Shown: positions 15,454 through 23,869, counted from the stretch's first letter. The stretch: 36,526 nt of DNA from Pseudomonadota bacterium (GCA_039714795.1 JBDLIP010000004.1:1-36526); one strand, 5' to 3'. The notes: a model not told the origin generated them from the sequence alone. Numbers and translations: made by a program.

Positions 15454-15572
15454 GGACGCTAGGAAAAATAACATTTATAATCGTGTTTCGCGTTCTGTTG
15501 CTTGATCTTGCTGCGTAACGCTGTCTATAAAGTATTTTAGTTAAATTGTAAAGGTTATTTTTCCTAGCGTCC
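15454..15572. mobile_element. miniature inverted-repeat element, 119 bp, non-coding
   Basis: Perfect 19-bp terminal inverted repeats: GGACGCTAGGAAAAATAAC at 15454-15472 and its exact reverse complement at 15554-15572. Both sides are flanked by TAA (15451-15453 and 15573-15575), which could be a short target duplication. The interior (81 bp) has no reading frame. The form is that of a MITE. The parent transposase family is not identified; a TA or TAA target would fit IS630/Tc1-like movers. The whole could equally be a large hairpin acting on RNA. Confidence 0.65.
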
Positions 15573-15808
15573 TAACCGGTATCTTAGGCTTAATTAGGGT
15601 TGCTGCGTCGTACATTATTGGATAGATCGTGATATTATTCAGACACGAAAAATCCTAGGACAACAAACAAAATATGGATATCTATTGATGAGGGTAAAGA
15701 ACGAGAGCTTAAAAAGTGGGTGGAAAATTCCCCCCGAATTCGAAAGCAAAAAAGTAACATTCCGAAAAGAAATTGAAGGAGGAGCATTATGAGGTCACCG
15801 TCACACTT
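15573..15808. other. intergenic stretch without a recognised gene
   Basis: The stretch from 15354 to 15903 has no convincing gene. Besides the hairpin, the miniature element and repeat copy B, it holds a 34-codon frame (15688-15792, MRVKNESLKSGWKIPPEF...). That frame ends in ATGA after GGAGGA, and the second ATG opens only seven codons. It may be a decayed gene remnant. I recognise no family in it. Confidence 0.4.
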
Positions 15809-15876
15809 GTAAACTGCAAGCTGGTAGCTATAATTAAACTAGAGATTTTGATTTCACGAGAGTATAGTTACTCTCA
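15809..15876 (+). repeat. dispersed hairpin repeat, copy B
   Basis: Matches copy A (11778-11845) in the same orientation at about 53 of 68 positions. It contains the inverted pair GAGAGTA/TACTCTC (15859-15865 and 15870-15876 region) around TAGT, where copy A has GGGTATA/TATACTC. The small hairpin is thus kept although the bases differ. It lies 28 nt before the start codon of the thioredoxin-fold gene and may form part of its leader. Confidence 0.7.
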
Positions 15877-15903
15877 AAAGCAAACAAAAAAAGGAGAAGT
15901 CCC

Positions 15904-16461
15904 ATGGCTGTTATTGAATCTGAAATGATCCCTCTAGGGACCAAGGCCCCTGATTTTAACTTGAAAGATGCCACTTCTGGGCAAATGGTTATCTTATCAA
16001 AGCAGAAATCAGATGTGGCAACGGTAGTCATGTTTATTTGCAACCACTGCCCATTTGTAAAGCATATTCAAAAAAAATTGGCAGAAGTTGCCCAAAGTTA
16101 TCAAAAACAAGGAGTGGTTTTTCTGGGAATTAACGCCAACGACTTTATAGCCTATCCTAGTGACTCACCTGAAAATATGAAGCGGGTCGCTGCTGAAAAC
16201 GACTACTCATTCCCCTATTTGATCGATGAAACTCAAGATGTTGCGCGTGCATATAATGCTGTTTGCACACCAGAGTTTTACATTTTTGACGCCAATCTAA
16301 AATGTATCTATCGCGGTCGATTTGACGATTCAACTCCTGGCAATGGTGTTAAAGTCACAGGTAACGATCTTACCACGGCCTTAGATCAAGTTCTGAAGGG
16401 ACAAGATGCTGATTTAGAACAAATTCCCAGTCGTGGATGTAGTATTAAGTGGAAGCCGTAG
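15904..16461 (+). CDS. thioredoxin-fold / AhpC-TSA family protein with CNHC motif
   Basis: 185 residues, start behind AAGGAGAAG. The frame begins with the peroxiredoxin-like APDFNLKDATSG (about 15-26), then VVMFICNHCPFVKHIQKKL (about 40-58), in which CxxCP replaces the usual WCGPC active site. Later come FLGINANDF and the cis-Pro region YNAVCTPEFYIFD (about 118-130). This is the family commonly annotated as thioredoxin family or redoxin-domain proteins with CNHCPFVK; physiological substrates are not known. No signal peptide, so cytoplasmic. Convergent with rplI and separated from it by a hairpin. Confidence 0.88.
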   Translation: MAVIESEMIPLGTKAPDFNLKDATSGQMVILSKQKSDVATVVMFICNHCPFVKHIQKKLAEVAQSYQKQGVVFLGINANDFIAYPSDSPENMKRVAAENDYSFPYLIDETQDVARAYNAVCTPEFYIFDANLKCIYRGRFDDSTPGNGVKVTGNDLTTALDQVLKGQDADLEQIPSRGCSIKWKP

Positions 16462-16487
16462 AGGAAAATTTTCATAATCTACGGCTT
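16453..16487. terminator. probable bidirectional terminator hairpin between convergent genes
   Basis: Perfect 10-bp arms AAGCCGTAGA (16453-16462) and TCTACGGCTT (16478-16487) enclose GAAAATTTTC, itself a palindrome. The left arm contains the stop codon of the thioredoxin-fold gene. T-runs are short on both sides, so efficiency is uncertain. Its place between two converging genes supports the call. Confidence 0.55.
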
Positions 16488-16497
16488 ATCCATCCCT

Positions 16498-17091
16498 TTA
16501 TTCCCCAGCTTCACTTTCCTCAGCAGCATCTTCTTCAGCACTTTCTAACATTGCTTCAGGTACATCATACTGATAGGGATCTTCTGCCTTTTTAGCACTC
16601 TGTTCAATCAAGGCTTTTTCTGCTTCTATCTGGGCTTCAGCTTCTTCTGCAGATTTGGCAACGTTGACCACCGCCCATACACTTACCTCTGGGTGCAGCA
16701 TGATTTTAGCGCGGTGCAGCCCAAGCATCTTAATGGAATGGTGCAAAATAACCTGATCGCTCCTTAAGCTGACACCGGCTTCTGTCATAGCAGCTGCGAT
16801 ATCACGTGTGGTAACCGAACCGTATAACTGACCTGAGTCTCCAGCTTTGCGAATCATCACAACTGTCATGCCATCTACTTTGTCCTGAATCTTTTCAGCA
16901 TCCTGACGAGCTTTTAAGTTGTTTGCTTCAAGCTGTACTTTTTGGGTTTCAAAGTACTCTCGATTTTCTTTCGACGCCCTTAAAGCTTTTTTCTGAGGCA
17001 AAAGAAAATTGCGTGCATAGCCATTCTTGACCTTGACTACGTCACCGATAAACCCCAGTTTCTCAATGCGTTCTAATAAAATAACTTCCAT
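16498..17091 (-). CDS. rplI: 50S ribosomal protein bL9
   Basis: 197 residues against about 148 in E. coli. The N-terminal domain MEVILLERIEKLGFIGDVVK followed by NGYARNFLLPQKKAL is diagnostic, then the connecting helix (about 45-75) and the C-terminal rRNA-binding domain. The extra length is an acidic tail of about 45 residues (AEAQIEAEKALIEQSAKK... ending EEDAAEESEAGE), as is common in alphaproteobacteria. It is last in the rpsF-rpsR-rplI operon, 15 nt after rpsR. Confidence 0.97.
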   Translation of the reverse strand: MEVILLERIEKLGFIGDVVKVKNGYARNFLLPQKKALRASKENREYFETQKVQLEANNLKARQDAEKIQDKVDGMTVVMIRKAGDSGQLYGSVTTRDIAAAMTEAGVSLRSDQVILHHSIKMLGLHRAKIMLHPEVSVWAVVNVAKSAEEAEAQIEAEKALIEQSAKKAEDPYQYDVPEAMLESAEEDAAEESEAGE

Positions 17092-17106
17092 GATCTTTCC
17101 CAGCCT

Positions 17107-17391
17107 TTATTTCACAACGTAAGGCAACAATGCCAAGTGGCGTGCCCGTTTGATTGCTTGTGCTAACTCTCTTTGGTGTCCAGAGGATACAAATGAGATA
17201 CGACGAGGTAATATTCTGCCCCTTTCAGACAAATATCTTTGCAACAACCGCACATCCTTATAATCGATTTTCGGTGCTCCCTTTTCACAGAAGGGACAGA
17301 CTTTACGACGCCTAAACAGTTGACGTTGAGCACTGGGGCGCCCCCCATCACCTGAGGACGTCTCACTTCTTGATCTTGAATCATATGCCAT
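17107..17391 (-). CDS. rpsR: 30S ribosomal protein bS18
   Basis: 94 residues. The core [10 protein letters not shown] (about 26-35), [19 protein letters not shown] and [16 protein letters not shown] with the final [14 protein letters not shown] is diagnostic. It pairs with bS6 on the small-subunit platform. The N-terminal 24 residues (Ser, Gly and Arg rich) are longer than in E. coli. AAGG lies before the ATG. It is 16 nt downstream of rpsF and 15 nt upstream of rplI on the same strand. Confidence 0.97.
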   Translation of the reverse strand: MAYDSRSRSETSSGDGGRPSAQRQLFRRRKVCPFCEKGAPKIDYKDVRLLQRYLSERGRILPRRISFVSSGHQRELAQAIKRARHLALLPYVVK

Positions 17392-17407
17392 AATTTACCT
17401 TTTCTAC

Positions 17408-17899
17408 CTAACTTTTATCACTTGGGCTTTTATCATTTGGAGTATCTTGACTGGAGCTGTCCCGATTGGAACTATCTTGCGCGCTAGTAGACCCAGAGCT
17501 TCGATCTCGATCCCCTCGGAAAGGTCGCTTTGGTCTATCATCAGAAAAATCCCGTCCCCCGTAAGTGCGCGGCGGACGAGGTTGCTGTAGCAATGCAGAG
17601 GGTTGCGTCTGGTGCTCGTCAACAGCGATTGTTAAAAAGCGAATCACATCTTCACTGAGTCGCATGTTGCGCTCCATCTCTTCGATAGCGTCACCACCGG
17701 CAGTCACATTCATCAACACATAGTGTCCTTTGTGACTTTTCTTAATAGGATACGCTAGCTGTTTCAGACCCGCGTACTCAGTCCTGCTGACTTCAGCACC
17801 CTTTTCCGTCAAAATTCCTGAAAATTTCTCCGTAAGCGTATCAACTTGCGCTGACGATAATTCTTGGCGAGCAATAAAAATGCTCTCATATAGGTTCAT
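17408..17899 (-). CDS. rpsF: 30S ribosomal protein bS6 with long disordered tail
   Basis: 163 residues. MNLYESIFIARQELSSAQVD, KQLAYPIKKSHKGHYVLMNV and MRLSEDVIRFLTI are the conserved S6 segments. The globular domain ends near residue 95. The remaining 65-70 residues form a low-complexity tail rich in Arg, Asp, Ser and Pro (PRPPRTYGGRDFSDDRP, then Ser/Asp repeats). S6 tails are often extended, but this one is long and first basic, then acidic. It is first in the operon behind AGAGGGGA. A leader with two hairpins precedes it. Confidence 0.96.
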   Translation of the reverse strand: MNLYESIFIARQELSSAQVDTLTEKFSGILTEKGAEVSRTEYAGLKQLAYPIKKSHKGHYVLMNVTAGGDAIEEMERNMRLSEDVIRFLTIAVDEHQTQPSALLQQPRPPRTYGGRDFSDDRPKRPFRGDRDRSSGSTSAQDSSNRDSSSQDTPNDKSPSDKS

Positions 17900-17926
17900 T
17901 TGTAGTCCCCTCTCGGTTAATCATTT

Positions 17927-17964
17927 GCCCAACCCTGGGCCTTAAAAAGCTGGCACTCACCAGC
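17927..17964 (-). promoter_or_regulatory. two-hairpin leader of the rpsF operon, possible attenuator
   Basis: On the minus strand, reading toward rpsF: GCTGG-6 nt-CCAGC (17964-17949) followed by TTTTT (17948-17944), the layout of a short intrinsic terminator. Then comes a second hairpin, GCCCA-4 nt-TGGGC (17940-17927). Ribosomal operons are often controlled in the leader; a known S6:S18-binding motif exists upstream of rpsF in many bacteria. I cannot confirm its CCG-containing consensus here. A promoter upstream is not clearly seen. Confidence 0.45.
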
Positions 17965-18178
17965 AAGGAGATATCAAAGGGTAAATTTGTCCTCTAATGC
18001 CTTGGACTATAGCTGATGGAGACTAGCAAAAGCAAGAAAAATCAGGAAAGCAACAGCCCTGGGAAACAGAAGTTTTAATTTCACCCCAGTACATAAGTAG
18101 TTTATTATATTTTTTCTGACATACTTTGAAGAATTTGCTGGGAAGAATTTGCTAGAAAAATTAGAGGACACTTAAAAT

Positions 18179-19195
18179 ATGATCTACATTGCTCTTATTT
18201 TCATACTGATCGCCACGATTTTGCCGGTCCAGGCTGACAATCCCAAAGGCTTACATCCACCCAAAGTTGTGGAAACAGCAACCGCACGCGTTGGTCCTAT
18301 ACAGCGAAAGGCGCAATTGGTCGGACGTGTCAAATCAAAAAAAGCCTCAACTCTAAGAGCACGACGCTCTGGCCCGATTAAGCAAATTAATTTCCAAGAC
18401 GGCGCTCAAGTACGTCATGGCGAAACTCTACTTCTGATTGATGATCCTGAAGTCGTACAAAGATACGAAATAGCAAAACAACAATCTAGTTTGGCTCACG
18501 AGGAGTTCAAGCGCCAAGAAATTTTGCTGAAAAGCAAAACGGGAACTAAGAAAAAACTTGAGCAAGCACAAACAGCTTGGCTTGCAGCCCAGGCAATTGA
18601 AAGCCAGGCTAAACTTGAACTTGATATGCACACCATTGTGGCACCATTTGATGGTGTCTTGGGCACGTTTCGCCTGAGTCAGGGGGCATTTATTCAGACA
18701 GGGGATGTATTGGTTAACGTCTACGACCCAAAATCCTATTACATTGAGTTTGAAGTTCCTGGGGATGCCTCGCTGCACTTACGTCCCGGACAAAAGCTGG
18801 AAGTAATCGCCCGTCTGGCAAAGGCTCCGCTTCCTGCACATATCAAAACCATTGAAAGCTGTATTGATACTCCGACACAAACTGCGCTGGTTCGCGCTGA
18901 TATCGAAACGCATGCTCCTGTCCAGCCTGGGGAGTTTGTCAACATCAACCTGGTGATTGATACCAGTGGCGATAATGTCATCCAGGTACCCCTTACAGCC
19001 ATGTTTCTAAATGAGGGAACTCCTCATGCCTATATTATTGAGAAAGACAAACTCAAGCTGGTGGCCATAGAGCCTGGCCTTGAAAGTGCTGGAATGCTTG
19101 AAATTAAAAAAGGCCTTAAAGCAAATGATACTGTCGTCGTAGGCGGGCAGTTGCGTCTAAAAGATGGGGAGTTGATTAAGGTGTACACAAAGTGA
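18179..19195 (+). CDS. RND efflux periplasmic adaptor (second system)
   Basis: 338 residues. An N-terminal signal peptide (MIYIALIFILIATILPVQA, cut near residue 19) suggests a fully periplasmic protein. Lipoyl half-motif SGPIKQINFQDGAQVRHGE (about 63-81), an alpha hairpin (about 95-145), then TIVAPFDGVLGTFRLSQGA (about 150-168) and the beta-barrel and membrane-proximal domains are typical of HlyD/AcrA-type adaptors. It is first in a two-gene operon. Its stop overlaps the GTG start of the pump gene by 4 bp (GTGA). AGAGGACA precedes the ATG. Substrate unknown. Confidence 0.92.
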   Translation: MIYIALIFILIATILPVQADNPKGLHPPKVVETATARVGPIQRKAQLVGRVKSKKASTLRARRSGPIKQINFQDGAQVRHGETLLLIDDPEVVQRYEIAKQQSSLAHEEFKRQEILLKSKTGTKKKLEQAQTAWLAAQAIESQAKLELDMHTIVAPFDGVLGTFRLSQGAFIQTGDVLVNVYDPKSYYIEFEVPGDASLHLRPGQKLEVIARLAKAPLPAHIKTIESCIDTPTQTALVRADIETHAPVQPGEFVNINLVIDTSGDNVIQVPLTAMFLNEGTPHAYIIEKDKLKLVAIEPGLESAGMLEIKKGLKANDTVVVGGQLRLKDGELIKVYTK

Positions 19196-22100
19196 CATTA
19201 CCTGAACTCTGTATTAAACGCCCCGTATTTGCAACAATCTTAAGTGTATTGATCCTTCTGGTTGGTGCATTGTCCTACCAGAAATTGACAGTTCGAGAAT
19301 ACCCAGATGTTTCGATTCCAGTCCTTTCTGTGCAAACCAATTATCCCAATGCCAGCCCAGAGCTAGTCGAAAACGATATCACCTTTCCTCTTGAACAAGA
19401 GCTATCGGGTATCGAAGGGGTAGAATCCATCAGCTCACAATCGAAAAAGCAACAGAGTCATATTACACTTAAATTCAAACCTGGAACCCAGCTAGATAGA
19501 GCGCTTTCAGATGTTAGAGAACGTTTATCAAGGGCCAAGGCAAAGCTTCCAGACAATGCCAAAGAACCCACAGTTGAAAAGAAAAATAGTGACAGCGATC
19601 CTTTCCTGTATCTCTCTCTGGGAGCAGAAAATTACAGCCCTTCTGAACTGATACAGTACGCACAGCTGTACTTAAAAAACCCTCTGGAAAATATTGTAGG
19701 CGTGGCGCAAGTCCAAATCATTGGCACCCCTTACTTAATGGAGATTACTCTTGATCCCCGCAAAATGATGGCCTTAGGCATTTCTTATCAAGAAGTCCTC
19801 GATCTGCTTGAAAAACATCGTCTTTTTACCCCTGCTGGTGAAGATAATCGCGAAATCCCGCTAACGGTGATTTCTCCTCTTTCTACGCCTGAAAATTTCG
19901 AAAATCTTGTGATTCGTAAAATTGGAAATAGCGTCATTACCTTACAAGACGTTGCCAGCATCAAACTCACCGCAGATGACAAATTTCTTGTTCGAGTCAA
20001 TGGTAGAAATGGAGTTTTGCTTGGGATTGTAAAAACGTCGCAAGGAAATCCCCTGGAAGTCTCTCAAATGGCCCGTAAGATAATGCCAAAGTTGCAGCAG
20101 AGCTTGCCCCCGGGTATCAAATTGAGTGTAGAGATGGATAAATCAACATTCATCCAAGTATCCCTGCACAATGTTAAAAAGACAATCTTTGAAGCCTGTG
20201 CTTTGGTGTTGTTGATCATTTTTTTGTTTTTACGCACCTTTCGCGCAACTTTGATTCCGTTGGTAACGATTCCAATTTCATTAATTGGGGCTTTTGGGCT
20301 CATGGCTGCTCTTGGTTTTTCCATCAACACCATCACTCTACTTGCCATGGTCTTGGCAATTGGTCTTGTTGTTGATGATGCCATTGTTGTGCTTGAAAAT
20401 ATATACCGCCACATAGAAGCAGGTATGCCACCCATTGAGGCCGCAAAAAAAGGCGGACGGGAAATTGGCTTTGCCATCATCGCAATGACGCTGACTCTAG
20501 CAGGTGTTTACACCCCCATCATTTTTTTGGAGGGCACAATTGGTCAACTCTTTTTCGAATTTTGCCTCACTCTTGTCTGTGCGGTTATTGTTTCAGGGGT
20601 TGTTGCGTTAACCCTGTCTCCCATGATGTGCTCAAGAATTTTGCAACCAAATCCAAAAAAACGATTTCCGCAAATTGATCAGGGACTTGAATGGATCGAA
20701 TCGATGTATCAAGGGATCTTGCCTTTCTTTTTAAACCGCCCTCGCATTGTTGCTGGCGGGTTTGCAGGGGTTTTGGCGTTGAGTCTTCTATTTGTGCACT
20801 TTCTACCCCAAGAACTAGCACCGCAAGAGGATCGAGGTATCATTGGCGTTTTTTATCCACCGATGCCAGATGCCTCAAAAGAGACTTTGAATCGATATGT
20901 CGAACAGGGCGAAAAGATAGCCACACAAATACCAGAAGCCCAAAATATTCTCGCGTTTATTGGAAATTGGGGCGGCAATATCCCCATCTTGCTCAAACCC
21001 TGGTCGCAAAGAAAAAGATCTGCAAAGGAAATAGAAAAAGATCTGCGTGAAAAAGTAGACACGATTCCGACAGTAGTGACGCATGTGTGGAACTGGAGCC
21101 AATCTCTGCCTGGCACTGATTCAGGGGGTAAACCTTCTAGTATTTCAGTGGTGATCCAAACCTCAAAGGATTACTTGAACTTGTTTCATACTATGCAAAA
21201 TATCAAAAAAACCTTTGAGGATTCCCCATTTTTCAGTGAGGTTTCGCATGACTTACAACTCAATGTACCGGGCTATCACGTCACAATTGATGAGCTTAAG
21301 GCAACCCTTGCTGGACTCGACCGCCAGCAAATTGCCAGAACTCTCGAGGTTTATTATCGAGGGGCACGCCCCATCGAGTTTAATAAAGACGGTATTCGCT
21401 ACGATGTTAAAGTCAAAACAGCTACCGTCCCTCAAGACCTCTCTGAAGTTTATCTGAAAAACGAAGACGACAAATGGGTTCCGTTACGCAGTTTTGCCCA
21501 ACTTGATCTTACCCCCAGCCCTGAAAAGCTCAGTCACTATGACCAAATGCGCGCAGCAAAATTCTCGTTATCCCTGGCATCTGGGGTTTCATTACAGGAA
21601 GGGATGAGCTACATCGATAAAACCTTTAAAAAAATGTTACCAAGCTCAATGAAGTTCAATTATACGGGAAGTGCCAAACAATTCTTGGAATCCAGCTCTA
21701 TGATGATCCTTATTTTTGGACTCGCCTTGGCCTTCATCTATTCGATTCTGGCAATCCAATTTGAAAGCTTTGTTGATCCACTGATCATTATGCTAACGGT
21801 TCCTTTGGCCTGTGTTGGAGCCCTGGCCTTTTTGTGGATGAGCGGTGGAAGCCTTAATATCTTTTCACAAATTGGACTGGTGACATTGATTGGGCTTGTC
21901 AGCAAACATGGTATCCTGATTGTTGAGTTTGCCAATCAAGCCTTTCACAAAGATAGAGACGCACTTGCAGCTATCAAACAAGCTGCACACTTACGCCTGC
22001 GGCCTATTTTGATGACGACGGGTGCAATGATCTTTGGCTGCGTGCCGCTTGCTCTTACAACAGGCGCCGGATCTGAGGCCCGTAGATCTCTTGCAACCGT

Positions 22101-22230
22101 CCTCATTGGCGGCCTTTTACTGGGCACACTGCTAACGCTTGTGGTGGTCCCAACGGCTTATTTGATTCGCCACCGTGTTGAGAATTGGATTGCCAAACGG
22201 CGCTCAAAGACGGTTTTATCGCATCAGTAA
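19192..22230 (+). CDS. RND efflux transporter permease, HAE1 type
   Basis: 1012 residues, GTG start overlapping the adaptor stop. CIKRPVFATILSVLILLVGA (about 7-26) and YPDVSIPVLSVQTNYPNASPE (about 38-58) are the hallmark N-terminus of hydrophobe/amphiphile efflux pumps. The proton-relay residues are intact: GLVVDDAIVVLEN in transmembrane 4 (about 393-405) and GLVSKHGILIVEF in transmembrane 10 (about 900-912). This contrasts with the other RND pump in the window. An outer-membrane factor gene is not in the operon. Followed by about 30 bp and then the miniature ISL3-type element. Confidence 0.94.
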   Translation: MTLPELCIKRPVFATILSVLILLVGALSYQKLTVREYPDVSIPVLSVQTNYPNASPELVENDITFPLEQELSGIEGVESISSQSKKQQSHITLKFKPGTQLDRALSDVRERLSRAKAKLPDNAKEPTVEKKNSDSDPFLYLSLGAENYSPSELIQYAQLYLKNPLENIVGVAQVQIIGTPYLMEITLDPRKMMALGISYQEVLDLLEKHRLFTPAGEDNREIPLTVISPLSTPENFENLVIRKIGNSVITLQDVASIKLTADDKFLVRVNGRNGVLLGIVKTSQGNPLEVSQMARKIMPKLQQSLPPGIKLSVEMDKSTFIQVSLHNVKKTIFEACALVLLIIFLFLRTFRATLIPLVTIPISLIGAFGLMAALGFSINTITLLAMVLAIGLVVDDAIVVLENIYRHIEAGMPPIEAAKKGGREIGFAIIAMTLTLAGVYTPIIFLEGTIGQLFFEFCLTLVCAVIVSGVVALTLSPMMCSRILQPNPKKRFPQIDQGLEWIESMYQGILPFFLNRPRIVAGGFAGVLALSLLFVHFLPQELAPQEDRGIIGVFYPPMPDASKETLNRYVEQGEKIATQIPEAQNILAFIGNWGGNIPILLKPWSQRKRSAKEIEKDLREKVDTIPTVVTHVWNWSQSLPGTDSGGKPSSISVVIQTSKDYLNLFHTMQNIKKTFEDSPFFSEVSHDLQLNVPGYHVTIDELKATLAGLDRQQIARTLEVYYRGARPIEFNKDGIRYDVKVKTATVPQDLSEVYLKNEDDKWVPLRSFAQLDLTPSPEKLSHYDQMRAAKFSLSLASGVSLQEGMSYIDKTFKKMLPSSMKFNYTGSAKQFLESSSMMILIFGLALAFIYSILAIQFESFVDPLIIMLTVPLACVGALAFLWMSGGSLNIFSQIGLVTLIGLVSKHGILIVEFANQAFHKDRDALAAIKQAAHLRLRPILMTTGAMIFGCVPLALTTGAGSEARRSLATVLIGGLLLGTLLTLVVVPTAYLIRHRVENWIAKRRSKTVLSHQ

Positions 22231-22253
22231 AACCAACAGTTTGAGTTAACTTC

Positions 22254-22751
22254 AGATCATTGGCTCTTTTGCGTTTTGAGTGGGTAAGGAGATTTTTTCC
22301 TAATCAGAAAATTCGATGCTAACTACCCTCAGTTAAGTAAAAAAACAGCAATGGTCAAAACCACGATAGGCTCTAACACCTTGTTTTTCAAGGAATTACG
22401 AGTGACCCATCTTTTGTATACTTTCGATATTCGAAAAATATCTAAAAGATATATTTAAATATTAAGATAACATTTGCACAGGAAAGCACTTTTGCCTATA
22501 AAGATGATAGGTCAGGAGAGAAACTATACTGAGCCCCGTTTTTGCTGCAAATTCGTGGGGGCTCATTGCCGCCCCTACTAGCTTGCAACAGACAAGTTGC
22601 AAAAAGAAAAACAAAAAGGCTTAAGAATAAATTATTTAAAACGATGCTTTATTTACTTGTTGGAGGCTTGGAATTTTACCTGCTGAACCTATGCTGTTCG
22701 CCTACCTAAAATTCAGATTACCCACTCAAAACGCAAAAGAGCCAGATCATT
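22254..22751. mobile_element. non-autonomous ISL3-type element (MITE), 482 bp, with 8-bp target duplication
   Basis: Perfect 26-bp terminal inverted repeats lie at 22262-22287 (begins GGCTCTTTTGCGTTTTGAGT) and 22718-22743. The element is flanked by the direct repeat AGATCATT at 22254-22261 and 22744-22751. ISL3-family elements have 15-39-bp inverted repeats beginning GGCTCTT-like and make 8-bp duplications, so the match is close. No transposase frame is inside. It holds a consensus-like promoter and a hairpin. The right duplication overlaps the stop codon of ald by one base, so the insertion left that gene intact. Perfect ends imply a recent insertion. Confidence 0.88.
22474..22502 (+). promoter_or_regulatory. 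promoter-like sequence inside the miniature element
   Basis: -35 TTGCAC (22474-22479), a 17-nt spacer and -10 TATAAA (22497-22502). About 25 nt downstream lies a perfect 8-bp hairpin, TGAGCCCC (22530-22537) with GGGGCTCA (22558-22565), followed by TTGCAAC/GTTGCAA arms near 22583-22602. The transcript would run antisense into ald. A small RNA or an ald antisense RNA is possible; nothing proves expression. Confidence 0.4.
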
Positions 22752-23869
22752 TAGGTTTTGAGTACTTCATGGGCAAAAACGTAAGGGATATCTAAAGCCT
22801 GCGCGACCGTTTGATGGGTAATGGCACCACGGTAAACATTTAGACCATTGCGCAAGTGTTCATCGTCTCTCAAGGCCTGATGCACTCCTTTGCTTGCGAT
22901 ATTCAAGATATGAGGAAGGGTTGCATTATTGAGAGCAAAGGCTGACGTTCGGGGCACAGCACCTGGCATGTTTGTCACACAATAGTGAATGACGTCATCT
23001 ACGACGTAGATTGGATTTTCGTGCGTGGTGGGACGGCTTGTTTGGCAACAGCCTCCCTGATCAATAGCCACATCAATCAACACTGATCCAGGTTGCATAC
23101 ACTTAACCATTGCTTGAGTGATAAGTTTAGGGGCCGAACCACCAGGTACAAGCACAGCGCCAATAACTAGATCTGACTGACACACATAAGATTCGATTGT
23201 TTCAAGTGTGGGTACAATGGTTTTCACCCTTGACTCTAGCAGGATGTCGAGTTCTCGCAAGCGCTTAGGACTTTTGTCAATAATGACAACTTCAGAACCC
23301 ATGCCAAGACATATTCGGGCTGCATTCGTACCCACAACTCCCCCACCGATGATGGTGGTACGCCCGGGATGCACCCCTGGAACACCCCCCAAAAGGATAC
23401 CGAGTCCATTTTGGGTTTTTTCAAGATAATGCGCACCGGCTTGTGCTGCCATACGTCCGGCAACTTCACTCATTGGCGCCAGGAGAGGGAGTCCACCTAG
23501 ATGATCCGTAACTGTTTCGTAAGCAATAGCAATACAGCGGCTGTCAATTAAGCCTTGTGCTTGAATGGGATCTGGCGCTAGGTGCAAAAAAGCAAAGAGG
23601 ATTTGCCCCTCATGCAATAAGTGAAACTCATTCTCTTGAGGTTCCTTGACCTTGACGATCAGCTCAGCGCGCTCATAGACTTCTTCCTTGGTTTGTACAA
23701 CTTTTGCGCCTGCTTGGGCATAATCATGATCTTGAAAACCAATGCCAACTCCTGTTTGCGATTCGGTCAACACTTGATGCCCATGGTGCACAAGCTCACG
23801 TACACTGGCCGGCACCAGGCCTGCTCTAAATTCTAACGCTTTTATCTCTTTTGGTACGCCAATGATCAT
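22751..23869 (-). CDS. ald: alanine dehydrogenase
   Basis: 372 residues, the usual length. It interconverts alanine and pyruvate plus ammonia with NAD. MIIGVPKEIKALEFRAGLVP (1-20, with the substrate-binding Arg and the conserved KE), IVKVKEPQ (about 70-77, catalytic-type Lys), YETVTD, LAPMSEVAGRMA (about 129-140), the Rossmann motif IIGGGVVGTNAARICLGMGS (about 173-192), and the C-terminal block VTNMPGAVPRTSAFALNNATLP. All key elements are present. The 3' end abuts an ISL3-type miniature element without loss of coding sequence. Confidence 0.95.
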   Translation of the reverse strand: MIIGVPKEIKALEFRAGLVPASVRELVHHGHQVLTESQTGVGIGFQDHDYAQAGAKVVQTKEEVYERAELIVKVKEPQENEFHLLHEGQILFAFLHLAPDPIQAQGLIDSRCIAIAYETVTDHLGGLPLLAPMSEVAGRMAAQAGAHYLEKTQNGLGILLGGVPGVHPGRTTIIGGGVVGTNAARICLGMGSEVVIIDKSPKRLRELDILLESRVKTIVPTLETIESYVCQSDLVIGAVLVPGGSAPKLITQAMVKCMQPGSVLIDVAIDQGGCCQTSRPTTHENPIYVVDDVIHYCVTNMPGAVPRTSAFALNNATLPHILNIASKGVHQALRDDEHLRNGLNVYRGAITHQTVAQALDIPYVFAHEVLKT

